A DNA stretch of 64,000 bases from Paenibacillus sp. FSL R7-0204 (GCF_038002225.1 NZ_JBBOCA010000001.1:4340001-4404000); one strand, 5' to 3'. Shown: positions 1 through 9,626, counted from the stretch's first letter. The notes: a model not told the origin generated them from the letters alone. Translations and numbers: made by a program.

Positions 1-1117
1 GCACATAGAAATCCTCCTTGGCAATATCCCCCTCAAAGGTCTCAGGATCAACGACAGCCGGACGCTCCTGCCATTGGTACTGCTTCTCGACCGTAATCTC
101 GCCCGATGGTGTTATCCGGCAGTACCATTCGCGGTCCCCGGCTTCACCGATCTGCTGCTTGCCGAGTAATTGGTTGTCTTTGCTGTACAATTTGTAGACG
201 TTGTCGCTCTGGATCAGATAGTTGTTGCCGGTCGTATCGATCCGATCCATCTTGTTCACAGGACGCACCCACTTCTTGGTGCCGTTAGCGTCATAGCCGA
301 ATAACAGCCAGGTATCGCTACTGCTCATCTTAATCAGGAACGAACCGCCGCGAAGCGGATACACCTGGAAATCAGGATATTTAACTGCTTTGGGAGCGGT
401 GTAGGTAACCAGCGGTTTCGTCAGAGCATCCAGACTCCGGTATACGCTGACTCTGTTTGTATCCAGCTCCTTATGTACCACATAGCCGTTCGGCAGCACA
501 TCAATCACCCCTGAGGCCCATTTGCCGGTCAGCTTAAGCTTGCGTACCTGCTTCCCGTCCTGACTGTACTCGGTAATACCACGAGAAGCTACATTGCCGC
601 TAACCAAGGTTCGAATCACAATATTTCCGTTATCCAGCACCACCGGCGAGTAGGACCCGGTTATGGTTTTGGTCCATTTCCGTTTGCCGTTCGGATCAAC
701 AACGGTAAGATCATAGGGTTTGCCGCCCCACATTTTATAGAAATAGCTGTAGCCGTTACTGGCAGAATAAAAACCATTAGCAGTAAACGGCTTGTCGTTG
801 GCCATGTCCGAATAGTCATATACCCAGTTGGCAGAACCGTTAATGCGGTCAATGGATGCGTACAACATGCCCGAAGACTTCGTCTTGGAAGGGGATACGG
901 TTACGGTCTTGACCAGCGGAATGAACATCCGATTCTTACTCTGTAAGGTGTCTATAGTGCCCCAGAAGGTAACGCCATCCGGCAGCGTATAGCTCCATTC
1001 CGGCTTCGGGAGCTGTTCCATGACTTTTGCCGCAGATGAGCGCCCGGGAACCAGTACCTGTGCCGCCAGTAATAGCGCAAAGCCTGCGGTAAAAAATTTC
1101 AATCGTTTTGAATTCAT
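1..1117 (-). CDS. secreted propeller-like protein, 3' end cut by the window
   Basis: An open frame runs without a stop from ATG 1117 to the window edge (372 codons), so the C-terminus is missing. A GGATAGGAG ribosome site lies just upstream. The first ~29 residues are a typical Sec signal peptide (basic start, hydrophobic core, end near SSA), so the product is probably exported. The mature part carries short repeating units with Asp-Asn-Gly / Asn-Gly-Lys turns and many aromatic residues, such as DPNGKRKW and DANGTKKW. This spacing is seen in PQQ-like or WD-like beta-propellers. I recognise no catalytic motif. The propeller fold is inferred from repeat texture only; the reading frame is seen directly. 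Confidence 0.75.
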   Translation of the reverse strand, partial: MNSKRLKFFTAGFALLLAAQVLVPGRSSAAKVMEQLPKPEWSYTLPDGVTFWGTIDTLQSKNRMFIPLVKTVTVSPSKTKSSGMLYASIDRINGSANWVYDYSDMANDKPFTANGFYSASNGYSYFYKMWGGKPYDLTVVDPNGKRKWTKTITGSYSPVVLDNGNIVIRTLVSGNVASRGITEYSQDGKQVRKLKLTGKWASGVIDVLPNGYVVHKELDTNRVSVYRSLDALTKPLVTYTAPKAVKYPDFQVYPLRGGSFLIKMSSSDTWLLFGYDANGTKKWVRPVNKMDRIDTTGNNYLIQSDNVYKLYSKDNQLLGKQQIGEAGDREWYCRITPSGEITVEKQYQWQERPAVVDPETFEGDIAKEDFYV

Positions 1118-1322
1118 AACTCCTATCCCTCTTTTACTATGTATTAATGTTCCAACCTGAATTATTATATGACCACCCAGACAATAAGGACAGGTTATAA
1201 ATGGATGCTATCTAACCGGTGTGTCCGGCCGCTTTCCCGGCGCGTTTGCCAGTACCCGGGGCTGTCCATTACAATGACAGTAATCAGGCTAACAATGCCT
1301 ATTCCCGGGAGGAGAGTATGAC

Positions 1323-2222
1323 ATGGTAGCATGGGACCGTGCCGCATGGGGGCAATTAACGGTTGAAGAGAAAAGGCACGCGATGCAGGGAGTGCTTAAA
1401 CAGCTGCCCGCTGGCTTCAAGTCGCTGCGCTTAGAGAGGTTCGAACGTTACGGCCAGTCCATAGAAACGGGTGTCTTCGTATATGAGGGCAGTGAATACG
1501 TGTACGTGCCGGGCGACACGGTGACCCTGGGCCGCTCAGAGGTACATATGTATGCCGAGATGTCTCCCGTCCGCGAAGCTGTGATCGGGCCATTGCTCGT
1601 CCAGCGCCAGCCTGCTTCAGCAGGCTGGTATGAATGTCCGCTGGACCGGCTCGACCCAGAGGAAGATGCGGATGTGCTCGAAGCCATCGAGGAGTTCCGT
1701 CAGGGGCCGCACACCAGCTATGAGTACTCCCAGTATTTCCGGCTCGAACGGGACGGGGAACAGATCGTAGTGTTCCTGTTCGACGACAGCGAATCGTTCG
1801 AAGAATGGTGCGAGTCAGAGCTGCCGGAGGGCTTCACCCTGCCGACTGAGGACGAATGGGAGTATCTGTACGGCGCAGGTGCACGAACGCTGTTCCCGTG
1901 GGGCGACGAGATTGACGAAACCATGCGGCTCAGACATGTGTCCGGTTCAAGTGTGGCTAATGCTGAGGACCCGTATCCGCTGGAGCTGCCGAATGGGTTA
2001 GGGCTATGCTTCCCCGGCGATCCTTACAAGAAGGAGCTGGTCCTCACACCGGACGGTATCACCGGCAAAGGCGGCGACGGCGGCTGCAATCTGCACGGCG
2101 GCCAAGGTGTTGCTCTAGGGTATCTCCCAACCGCGACCGCTTTCCGCGATCCTTATGAGAGCGAGCTGGAATGGGAGGATCTGCTGGATTGCCTGGTGTA
2201 CCGGCGGGTTGTTAGGCTGTGA
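1323..2222 (+). CDS. formylglycine-generating-enzyme-like (SUMF1/EgtB/PvdO fold) protein
   Basis: 299 residues. The middle holds the hallmark of the FGE-sulfatase fold: LPTEDEWEY followed by a Phe-Pro-Trp-Gly-Asp turn (about residues 178-200). A glycine-rich C-terminal part (GGDGGCNLHGG) ends in a TAFRDPYE segment. Members of this fold include sulfatase-activating enzymes, EgtB and PvdO, and many uncharacterised homologues. Only one Cys sits near the usual active-site region, and no sulfatase gene is nearby, so sulfatase activation is doubtful. ATG 1323 is preferred because GGAGGAG lies 6-8 bases upstream; the ATG at 1318 meets a stop after three codons. It stands alone between a divergent secreted-protein gene and a convergent small gene. 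Function unknown beyond the fold. Confidence 0.75.
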   Translation: MVAWDRAAWGQLTVEEKRHAMQGVLKQLPAGFKSLRLERFERYGQSIETGVFVYEGSEYVYVPGDTVTLGRSEVHMYAEMSPVREAVIGPLLVQRQPASAGWYECPLDRLDPEEDADVLEAIEEFRQGPHTSYEYSQYFRLERDGEQIVVFLFDDSESFEEWCESELPEGFTLPTEDEWEYLYGAGARTLFPWGDEIDETMRLRHVSGSSVANAEDPYPLELPNGLGLCFPGDPYKKELVLTPDGITGKGGDGGCNLHGGQGVALGYLPTATAFRDPYESELEWEDLLDCLVYRRVVRL

Positions 2223-2251
2223 AATTACGAATAATATTATAAAACGGCCAA

Positions 2252-2290
2252 AAGCCGCCCGCTTCGCTAACGCGAATGCCGGGGCGGCTT
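2252..2290. terminator. hairpin between convergent genes
   Basis: AAGCCGCCC and GGGGCGGCTT form a GC-rich stem around a ~20-base loop just after the stop of the FGE-like gene and before the convergent small gene. The T-tract is poor, so this may be a weak or bidirectional terminator. Confidence 0.5.
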
Positions 2291-2338
2291 ATTCCATTGT
2301 CATGTTATTTAGTAAGGCAGCTTCATCGGCTAACGGTT

Positions 2339-2599
2339 TCACACACCCTGCGATATAAGCTCTCTCTGGACTGAAGCTGTTGAAGCTGCTCCTTCTGTGT
2401 CCGAATCAGGGCTCTTATCCAGTTCTTCCACACGTGCTACATTCAATTCCTGCTCGTTCTGATGAAGCTCTTTGACCATATTCCTGTAGATATGGGCTTC
2501 TTGACGGTCCAGTCCGTCACGATTCTCTTTCATGATCCAGGTTTCCACGGTTCGCTTGAGAATTTCGCCTCTTCGTTCCAACAGTTTCGTATAAGTCAA
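2339..2599 (-). CDS. small acidic hydrophilic protein, unknown
   Basis: An 86-residue frame starting at TTG, with AGGAAGGG about 12 bases upstream, which is a rather long spacing. The sequence is rich in Glu, Lys, Arg and Gln and looks mostly helical (ERRGEILKR, RNMVKELHQNEQEL), with an acidic Ser/Asp-rich tail. It has no signal peptide or membrane segment. I do not recognise a family. Codon use and amphipathic character look like a real gene, but it could also be a chance frame. It lies downstream of, and on the same strand as, the histidine kinase operon, nearly 300 bases away. Confidence 0.45.
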   Translation of the reverse strand: MTYTKLLERRGEILKRTVETWIMKENRDGLDRQEAHIYRNMVKELHQNEQELNVARVEELDKSPDSDTEGAASTASVQRELISQGV

Positions 2600-2892
2600 C
2601 GTTTCTTCATTCCCTTCCTGAAGCTAGAGTTCATACGCCAGGGTGAAGCTCTGATGTCACATCCGGCGTAACGTCTACTATTATACGGGAAAGACCCGGC
2701 TCACCCAATGCGGAGCATCCGGAATTACATCGGGTGAGCTGCGCTCAGCGTAGAAGAGGCTGACTCAGCAGGCAGGTTCGCAGATGTTCGGACAGATGCT
2801 CCCATATACGGCAAGATAGAAGCAGAATTCGCCTACAAGTCAATATGTGTTCGGTTTTCCGCATACATTCTGTTCGTGTCCGTACTACCGCT

Positions 2893-4278
2893 TCAGCTCC
2901 GCAGCTCCACACGGAACACGCTGCCTCCGCCAGGGCAGTTCTCAGCCCGTATGCTGCCGCCAAGCGTGTCTACCAGCTCCTTGGCAATGGCAAGTCCCAG
3001 CCCGTGGCCCCCGGCCTCCCGCGAACGCGACTGGTCAGGGCGGTAGAAGCGCTCGAAGATCCGGCTCAGGTCTTCCGCAGGAATACCCACGCCTGTATCC
3101 TGTACCTCCAGCGCCAGCCACGTGCTGCTGTTCTTCTGAATGAGCGCAGCCCGCAGAATGACGCGGCCGCCTGCGGGTGTGAACTTGATGGCATTCTCCA
3201 GCAGAATGACCATGAGCTGCACCAGCTTCTCCTGATCCTGCTTCACCGGAAGCTCCGCCGGAGCTTCGAGGGTAAGCCGGATCTGCTTCGCTTCGGCCAG
3301 CACGCCCAGGCCGGAGAGCGTAAGGGCCAGAACCGGCGCGAGGTCGAAGCGCCGGAGGACCTGCTCCAGCAGCCCGGCATCACTGCGGGCCAGCAGGAGC
3401 AGGTCACGGGTCAGCGCGGTCATCCGCTGGACCTCCGAATACATCCCGTCCACCACATGACGGGTGAACGCCTGTTCATTGATGCTGTCCTCCAGCTTCA
3501 GCGTCTCGATGGAGGACAGCATCACGCTCAGCGGCGTGCGGAGCTCATGCGAGGCGTCCGCCGCGAAGTGCTTCTGCCGGTCATACGCCTCGCGGACCGG
3601 CACCATCGCCTGCCGCGACATCACCCGGCTGAAGACGGCGGCCAGCAGGATGAATGCTGCTGCGATGGCGGCCAATACGCCGAGAAGCCAGCGGAATAAC
3701 TGCTGCTGGAAGGTAACATCTTTACCGGCATACAGGATGCCCGCAGGCTGCCCCTTATGCTCGAAGACCCGGCTGCCGAGCAGATAAGCAGCCTGCGGGC
3801 TGTCCTTGGGATCATTCCCCTTATGCAGCAGGCCTGGCCCCTGCTCCAGCTCCACTACCGCAAGTCCCTCCGCTGTCTTGGCCGCCCCGGAATCCGCTAG
3901 CTTCAGCACCTGCTCCTTCAGTCCCGGCTGAATCTCGCCACTGCCCAGCAGACCGCCCTCCGTATTCAAGATCACGTAGAATGACTGATCCGCACTGAGC
4001 GTAAATTCCTGATTCCCCGGCCCATGGTCCCTCCCTTGCAGCAGTTCATTGAACATAGGTCCTTGCAGCTGCTTCACCTCGGCATCCAGCAGAGAATTAA
4101 GCCGCTCCTTCTGGTTATTCCAGATCAGGAGATACAGAAGCAGATAGATGATAAGGAAAGACAATAGCAGAAATACGCTCATCACCGCACTATACCGCCA
4201 GGTAAGGCGCTTTTGGGTGCGTGCGAACAAGTCATTGCCGGAGCTGCTGGCCCCGGAACGAAAAACATTAAATTTCAA
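2893..4278 (-). CDS. sensor histidine kinase (HisKA type)
   Basis: Membrane sensor kinase partnering the response regulator directly upstream. Domains in order: a membrane helix at about residues 25-50, an extracellular segment of ~140 residues, a second helix near 190-215, a HisKA box (ASHELRTPLS, phospho-His near 244), then HATPase_c with an N box (NAIKFTP), G1 box (DTGVGIP), F box (FERFYRPD) and G2 box (HGLGLAIAK). I choose TTG 4278, preceded by GGAGTGGGG. It overlaps the regulator stop by 11 bases, the usual translational coupling. A longer frame from 4368 would run deep into the regulator gene and adds a non-conserved N-terminus. The ligand is unknown. The extracellular region has none of the sensory motifs I know. 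Confidence 0.92.
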   Translation of the reverse strand: MKFNVFRSGASSSGNDLFARTQKRLTWRYSAVMSVFLLLSFLIIYLLLYLLIWNNQKERLNSLLDAEVKQLQGPMFNELLQGRDHGPGNQEFTLSADQSFYVILNTEGGLLGSGEIQPGLKEQVLKLADSGAAKTAEGLAVVELEQGPGLLHKGNDPKDSPQAAYLLGSRVFEHKGQPAGILYAGKDVTFQQQLFRWLLGVLAAIAAAFILLAAVFSRVMSRQAMVPVREAYDRQKHFAADASHELRTPLSVMLSSIETLKLEDSINEQAFTRHVVDGMYSEVQRMTALTRDLLLLARSDAGLLEQVLRRFDLAPVLALTLSGLGVLAEAKQIRLTLEAPAELPVKQDQEKLVQLMVILLENAIKFTPAGGRVILRAALIQKNSSTWLALEVQDTGVGIPAEDLSRIFERFYRPDQSRSREAGGHGLGLAIAKELVDTLGGSIRAENCPGGGSVFRVELRS

Positions 4279-4945
4279 AGCTATACCCCACTCCCCGGAT
4301 GCTGTGAATGTGCTGCTGTTCTCCGTCCAAGAGTGCCAGCTTCTTACGGAGCAGCTTGACCGTAGCATCGATGGTCTTGAGCGTAACCTCAGATTCCATC
4401 CCCCAGATCCGGTCCAGGATCACCTCGCGGGCAAGCACCGTGCCCTGGTTCTTCAGGAGCAGATCCAGGAGCTGATACTCTCTGGGCGTAAGCTGAACTT
4501 CCTGCATCCCTGCCGCAATCCGGTGGCTGTTCCGGTCCAGCACCAGCTCTCCGATCCGGCATTTGTCATTCTCCAGCGGGAGGAAGGTCCGTCGGCCCAA
4601 GGCCCGGAGCCGGGCCAGCAATTCATCAATTTCGAACGGCTTCACCAGATAATCATCCGCACCCGCATCGAGTCCGCGAATCCGGTCTTCCAGCGAATCC
4701 CTGGCCGTCAGCATCAGGATAGCCCCGGGATATCCATCCTGACGCAGCTGACGGCACACCTCCCGGCCATCCCGCTCCGGCAGCATCCAGTCCAGCACCA
4801 GCACATCATAGCCTGAGACACTGGCGAGATCATACGCCTCATCCCCGGAAGTGACCCATTCAACGGTGTATGCCGCTTTCTTCTTAATCATATGTACGAT
4901 CAGTTCACCCAGCCGGGTATCGTCTTCCGCGAGCAAGATCTTCAT
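4268..4945 (-). CDS. OmpR/PhoB-family response regulator
   Basis: 225 residues: an N-terminal receiver domain with acidic pair D8/D9, phospho-acceptor D52 (VLVLDWMLP), the conserved Thr in MLTARD and Lys in VKPFE, followed by a C-terminal winged helix (LTPREYQLLDLL, then RGVGYSFE at the end). It is the first gene of a two-gene operon with the histidine kinase. It diverges from a secreted two-repeat protein gene ~185 bases away, which is a plausible target. The C-terminal helix is the DNA-binding part known for this family. Confidence 0.95.
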   Translation of the reverse strand: MKILLAEDDTRLGELIVHMIKKKAAYTVEWVTSGDEAYDLASVSGYDVLVLDWMLPERDGREVCRQLRQDGYPGAILMLTARDSLEDRIRGLDAGADDYLVKPFEIDELLARLRALGRRTFLPLENDKCRIGELVLDRNSHRIAAGMQEVQLTPREYQLLDLLLKNQGTVLAREVILDRIWGMESEVTLKTIDATVKLLRKKLALLDGEQQHIHSIRGVGYSFEI

Positions 4946-5131
4946 GGGGGCCTCCCCTTCCTCTCATCAGGTGCTTGTGTCCTGTACATTTGTCAATATA
5001 TCAAGATACCACATTCCAGTGAAAATCTGGTGAAAACAATGCAGTTGCCCTTTCTCCGTATTTTCACACTGGGAGTATAGAGTAAGTGGCAAGCCATACA
5101 TTACCCGAAAACGGGAAAGGATGATTCAACG

Positions 5132-6037
5132 ATGAAAGCAACACGTAAACCGTTCGTTCCAAAAGCAGGCAAGCTGATTGCCGGCACCTTGACAGCAGCA
5201 CTAGCCCTAAGCACTGGCGGGCTGAGCGCCTTCGCCGCCTCTTCCCCATCGGCTGCTAGCGTTTCGAGTGTCCAATCTGCAACGTACAGCAGTCCAGCCC
5301 CGCTGCTTCCGGCTCCTGAAGCTGGCCTTCCGCCTGCGGGTACAGAGCCGCTTAGCCCGCCAGCCGGACCACCCGGCGGCCCCGGCTTAGGCGGTCCCGG
5401 CCTCGGCGGCATCGAGACCAGCGACCTGCTGGCCACGCTTGGCCTGTCGTCCAGCGGGCTGCGCAAAGCGCTTGAATCGGGAAGCTCGCTTAGCGCAATT
5501 GCCAAGCAGCAGAACGTGGACTCTCAGAAGCTGCTCCAGCTCGCCGCAAGTGCAATAGAGGCCAGACTCAGCCAGGAATATAAGGATGGACGTATCACCG
5601 AGAGCGTGTATAAGAGCCGCCTCAGTGAAGTCTCCAAGCGTGCGGCGTCCCTGCTGAACCAGACCCGGCCGAAGCCGCCGGTGCCCGGTTCAGCACCGGC
5701 AGATACGGCTGCATTGCCGCCGCTCGGGCCTGGGCTGGCGAGTCTTGACCGCTCGGAACTCGCCGGACTGCTGGGCATCAGCACCAGCCAGCTTGCCTCC
5801 GGTCTCGGCAGCGGACAATCCCTTGCCGAACTGGCAGGCACAAGCGGAACCATTACGCAGAAGCTGATGGATCTGGTCTCAGCTGCCCTGACCCAGGATT
5901 TGAAGGAACGCCTGGCCAGAGGAGACCTGTGGACGGATGAATATTCAGCTGAACTCGCGAATGTTCAGACCCGGGCCGCCGATCTGGTGCAGCATCAGCA
6001 TCCGTTGCCCCCGCATCTCCTGCAGAATGACCAATAA
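5132..6037 (+). CDS. secreted protein with two tandem ~80-residue repeats
   Basis: 301 residues with a Sec signal peptide ending near AFAAS (about residue 35), a Pro/Gly-rich linker (to about 90), then two homologous units. Each unit opens with a Leu-Leu-Gly-(Leu/Ile)-Ser motif (LATLGLSSSGL; LAGLLGISTSQL). It continues with a Gly-Ser-x-SLxxLA turn and ends in an amphipathic helix with charged pairs (ARLSQEYKDGRI; KERLARGDLWTDEY). Similar LSxxxLxxxLxxGxSLxxIA units occur in other secreted Firmicute proteins of unknown role. GGAAAGG lies upstream of ATG 5132. The gene diverges from the OmpR/kinase operon, suggesting that the pair regulates it or that it modulates the sensor; both are inference. 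Confidence 0.8.
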   Translation: MKATRKPFVPKAGKLIAGTLTAALALSTGGLSAFAASSPSAASVSSVQSATYSSPAPLLPAPEAGLPPAGTEPLSPPAGPPGGPGLGGPGLGGIETSDLLATLGLSSSGLRKALESGSSLSAIAKQQNVDSQKLLQLAASAIEARLSQEYKDGRITESVYKSRLSEVSKRAASLLNQTRPKPPVPGSAPADTAALPPLGPGLASLDRSELAGLLGISTSQLASGLGSGQSLAELAGTSGTITQKLMDLVSAALTQDLKERLARGDLWTDEYSAELANVQTRAADLVQHQHPLPPHLLQNDQ

Positions 6038-6067
6038 GATAAGCGTTTAGCGAAAAATACAATACCA

Positions 6068-6096
6068 AAGAGCCTGTGTCTAACGATGCAGGCTCT
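6068..6096 (+). terminator. terminator-like hairpin
   Basis: AAGAGCCTG pairs with CAGGCTCTT around a 10-12 base loop, 30 bases after the stop of the secreted two-repeat gene. The following T-tract is weak. Confidence 0.5.
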
Positions 6097-6248
6097 TCGT
6101 GTTGAAAGGATTTTCCAGCAGATGCTAGAATAAAAAGTCGTTTCCACTCGAATTCTGTCAGGGAATTAGCTTATAATGATCACACTGCGACTTGACCGAG
6201 GATGGAACAGGACCAAGCAATCCAGAATAACCCCAAGGAGGAAGTCCA

Positions 6249-7811
6249 TTGTATAAGGTGCTGATTGTAGATGATGAAGTTTTTGTGCGGAAGGGCTTGA
6301 TCCGGATCTTAAGCGAATGCTCGCCGCAATTCGAAATTTGCGGTGAAGCCGAGAACGGGGAGCAAGCGCTTACCCTGATTGAACAATTGAACCCGGAGCT
6401 GGTGATATGCGATATCCGTATGCCCGTGCTGGACGGGCTGGGACTGATCAAGAAAGTGAAGACGGAGCTTGTGCAGGAGCCGATTTTTATTATTTTGAGC
6501 GGATATGCCGACTTCTCCTATGCCCAGCAAGCTTTCCGGTACAATGTGTCCGATTATATCCTCAAGCCGGTTGACGAACAGGAGCTTACGGTTGCACTAG
6601 GCAAAATCGCCCATATGTTGAACAAGAAGCAGCTCCTCTCCATCACCCGGGAAAAGCCTCTGGTCGAGACGGTCATCGAAAGCCTGCTGCAGACAGAACC
6701 CGACGATCAGGTCATGGGGCGGATCGCCTACGCGCTGGAGCTCCCTCTCACCTCTTCCTATACGTATCTCATCGCAGAAATGCAGGATCAGCTCCCCGCC
6801 GGAGAAGTCGATTACCTGCCTGCACTGAGGGACTCGCTGCTGCGTTATTTCCGCCAAGAGGCTCAGACTCTGCTCCTTCATGTACGCACTAACAATCAAT
6901 ACGGGGTGATCGTGCCCGGCCATTGGATCGATGAACCTAATCATTCCCCGCGGGGAGGATACCGTACGATGCTGGATACATTGGAGCGGGAGCTTGGAAC
7001 AAGCATCGCTTTGTTCGTTGGCCGGAAGGTAAGCCATCTCAAGCAGATTGCAGACTCCGGGGCCAGTGCCGAGCAATGCCTCCAGTACCGTTTTGCCGCC
7101 GGCTTCGAGGGTATATATATGGCGGACGAGCTGCTGGAGCTGCCCTTATACTATTTCGACATCGATGAAGGATTACACAGTAAGCTGATTTACGAGGTCG
7201 AAGCCAATGACAACAAGGGTTACAGCTCAACTGTAGATGCTATTTTCGCCTTGTTTCAGGAGCGCCACTTCGCCCCCGGGGCGGTGACGAACACGATCCG
7301 GCGCAGCATGATTGCCATCATCAACATTATCCGGCAGCTCGAAGGTGACGAGAATACGCTGCAATGGATGAATGAGCTGCTCAACTGGCCGCTGAAATAC
7401 CGCAATCTGAATCAGCTGAAGCAGATATTCCAGCAGTTTATCGCCGAAGCCGCAGAATATATCGCCGAGAAGCGCGGCGGCAAGAGCGAAGGCAATATTG
7501 AGCGGATCAAAAAATATATCGACGGGCATTACCGTGAAAATATCTACCTTAAGGGTATTGCCGCCGATTTCGATATGAACCCGGTCTATCTTGGGCAGTT
7601 ATTCCGCAAAACCTACGGAGTGTATTTCAATGAATACCTGCTGACCCTGCGGATTGAGGAGGCTAAACGCCTGTTGCGGCAGACCAAGAAGCGGATGTAC
7701 GAAATCGCGGAGCTGGTCGGCTTCCAGAATGCGGATTATTTTGCCACCCAGTTTGAAAAGCTTGAGAATATGACGCCGACCGATTATCGCAATATGATGA
7801 TTGGGCAGTAA
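6249..7811 (+). CDS. YesN-type response regulator with AraC DNA-binding domain
   Basis: 520 residues. The N-terminal receiver has acidic pair D8/D9, phospho-acceptor D55 (VICDIRMPV), ILSGYADF and the LKPVD lysine. A long middle linker follows, then an AraC-type double helix-turn-helix at the C-terminus (IAADFDMNPVYLGQLFRK; IAELVGFQNADYFATQF). The start is TTG 6249, with AAGGAGGA just upstream. A YesM-type kinase follows 18 bases later, and a binding-protein-dependent sugar transporter comes next. This layout is typical of carbohydrate uptake systems in Paenibacillus and Bacillus, in which the pair senses an external sugar and activates the transporter genes. The sugar is not deducible here. 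Confidence 0.93.
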   Translation: MYKVLIVDDEVFVRKGLIRILSECSPQFEICGEAENGEQALTLIEQLNPELVICDIRMPVLDGLGLIKKVKTELVQEPIFIILSGYADFSYAQQAFRYNVSDYILKPVDEQELTVALGKIAHMLNKKQLLSITREKPLVETVIESLLQTEPDDQVMGRIAYALELPLTSSYTYLIAEMQDQLPAGEVDYLPALRDSLLRYFRQEAQTLLLHVRTNNQYGVIVPGHWIDEPNHSPRGGYRTMLDTLERELGTSIALFVGRKVSHLKQIADSGASAEQCLQYRFAAGFEGIYMADELLELPLYYFDIDEGLHSKLIYEVEANDNKGYSSTVDAIFALFQERHFAPGAVTNTIRRSMIAIINIIRQLEGDENTLQWMNELLNWPLKYRNLNQLKQIFQQFIAEAAEYIAEKRGGKSEGNIERIKKYIDGHYRENIYLKGIAADFDMNPVYLGQLFRKTYGVYFNEYLLTLRIEEAKRLLRQTKKRMYEIAELVGFQNADYFATQFEKLENMTPTDYRNMMIGQ

Positions 7812-7829
7812 ATAAGGAGGCTCCCTGCC

Positions 7830-9572
7830 GTGTTCAACTTCCGTCTGAATCATATGAAGCTTAGAAGCAAGCTGATTGTCATCTACATTGTATGCGTGTT
7901 CATCCCGATCATCCTGACCAATGTAATGTTCTATCGGGTTACCACCGCCAATATTAAGAATCAGAAGACCGCTGATGCTGAGCAGGCGATGAATCTGCTG
8001 CAGGCTGAGCTGAGGACCGTAATTGAGGATGCAGCAGGCATATCCTACCTCTACTCTATTGACCGGCAGCTGATCCAGCATCTGAATACCACCTATGCTT
8101 CAACGGACCGCTATGTGGAGTCGCTGAACGCCATATCGAATCTGTTCAACCGGACTGACAAAGAGAACAAGGTGCTGAGCTCCTCGGTGATTATGACCGA
8201 CAATCCAACCGTTCTGGCCTCAGCCCATATCATTAAGCTGGAGGACAGTATGCGCCAGCAGAACTGGTATAAGCAGATCAGTAAGTTCAGTAACACCCAC
8301 CCTCATCTCTATGTAACGCCCGACAGCATCAGCGTGATCCAGCGCCTTACCGACCGCAGGCTGGAGACCTACGAACATGTGCTAAAAATCGACCTGAACA
8401 TGAACCATATCCGGCAGATTCTGGATTTATCCAGCTTCAGCGGTGATTTCTATATTCTCGATCCGTCGGGCCAGGCCCGCTTCGGCCGTCTCTCCAGCGG
8501 TCAGCCCAGCGGGCTGATTACTGCGGCGCACACCCTGACCCCAACTGAGATTCCCAAGCCTAAGCAGGCCATTGTGATCGACAAGACATACCAGAATAAC
8601 CGTTATCTAAGCGGCTGGTCGATTTACGGCGTCCTGGATGAGACCCTTATTTTGTCTGACGTCAGACAATCGGGGCAATTTATCCTCTGGTTTGCCGGTA
8701 TTAACTTCCTGGTTCCTACCATCGTAATAATGATCATGTCCCGTTCTATTCACACGCGTATTAAGAACATTCTGAAGCATATGAAGTCTGTAAAAGACAA
8801 AAACTTCGGACTGATCCCCTACCACCTGGAGCGGGATGAGATTGGCGAGCTTACCGTCGAGTTCAACCGGATGAGTAAGCGCATTGAGAACCTGATCAAT
8901 GATGTATATGTTGCAGAAATACAGAAGAAGGAGCTTGAGCTGCGGCAACGGCAGGCCCAGCTGCATGCACTGCACAGCCAGATCAACCCTCACTTTCTGT
9001 TCAATGCGCTGGAGACGATCCGGATGCGCAGTATGATGAAGGGCGAGACTCAGACGGCCCGGACGATTCAGAACATGGCGAAGATTTTCCGCAAATCAAT
9101 CATGTGGAAAAGCAGCTTCGTTACGATCCGCGAGGAGCTTGAATTAATCGAGAGCTTCCTGGAGATTCAGAAATACCGCTTCGACAACAAGCTTGAATAT
9201 CACATCGAGGTGGACCAGTCACTGCTGGGCATTGAAATTCCGAAGATGGCCTTCCTTCCGTATGTGGAGAACGCCAGTATTCACGGGATTGAGAATATAG
9301 CCGGCATCGGGTATATCAACATTCAGATCGCCCAGGAGAACGGGCAGATTGTCTTCGTCATTGCAGATAACGGCGTAGGCATGGACCAGGCAAAAATCAG
9401 TGAGCTTATGCATTACCTGGAGGATGCATCCGCCATGGGTGATTCGATCGGGATGAAGAATGTAATCACCCGGCTGAGAATCACCTACGGGGAATCGTTC
9501 ACCTTCTCCATCACGAGCGAGCCCGGAGCGGGAACCCGCATTTTGCTGCGTCTGCCCCTGGAGAATAAATAA
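7830..9572 (+). CDS. YesM-type sensor histidine kinase
   Basis: 580 residues. Domains: a membrane helix at about residues 14-34, an extracellular sensor region of ~230 residues (dCache-like in this family), a second helix near 285-305, a HAMP-like linker, the His_kinase domain with SQINPHFLFNAL (phospho-His near 388), and an ATPase domain with N box PYVENASIHG and G1 box ADNGVGM. The GTG 7830 start has AAGGAGG upstream. Partner of the preceding YesN-type regulator; the two are co-transcribed. The extracellular domain probably detects a sugar or its binding protein. Confidence 0.93.
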   Translation: MFNFRLNHMKLRSKLIVIYIVCVFIPIILTNVMFYRVTTANIKNQKTADAEQAMNLLQAELRTVIEDAAGISYLYSIDRQLIQHLNTTYASTDRYVESLNAISNLFNRTDKENKVLSSSVIMTDNPTVLASAHIIKLEDSMRQQNWYKQISKFSNTHPHLYVTPDSISVIQRLTDRRLETYEHVLKIDLNMNHIRQILDLSSFSGDFYILDPSGQARFGRLSSGQPSGLITAAHTLTPTEIPKPKQAIVIDKTYQNNRYLSGWSIYGVLDETLILSDVRQSGQFILWFAGINFLVPTIVIMIMSRSIHTRIKNILKHMKSVKDKNFGLIPYHLERDEIGELTVEFNRMSKRIENLINDVYVAEIQKKELELRQRQAQLHALHSQINPHFLFNALETIRMRSMMKGETQTARTIQNMAKIFRKSIMWKSSFVTIREELELIESFLEIQKYRFDNKLEYHIEVDQSLLGIEIPKMAFLPYVENASIHGIENIAGIGYINIQIAQENGQIVFVIADNGVGMDQAKISELMHYLEDASAMGDSIGMKNVITRLRITYGESFTFSITSEPGAGTRILLRLPLENK

Positions 9573-9626
9573 ATATAGGGTATACCTTAATTATTCAAAG
9601 ACCAATCTAAGGTTTGCCCTGTAACA

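Noticed and set aside
2845..3699. 284-codon open frame on the plus strand
   Set aside because: Antisense shadow of the histidine kinase; no domain, Gln/Arg/His-rich nonsense composition.
4279..4368. 30-codon extension of the histidine kinase into the response regulator
   Set aside because: TTG 4278 has a good ribosome site and the usual short overlap; the extension is a shadow of the regulator frame.
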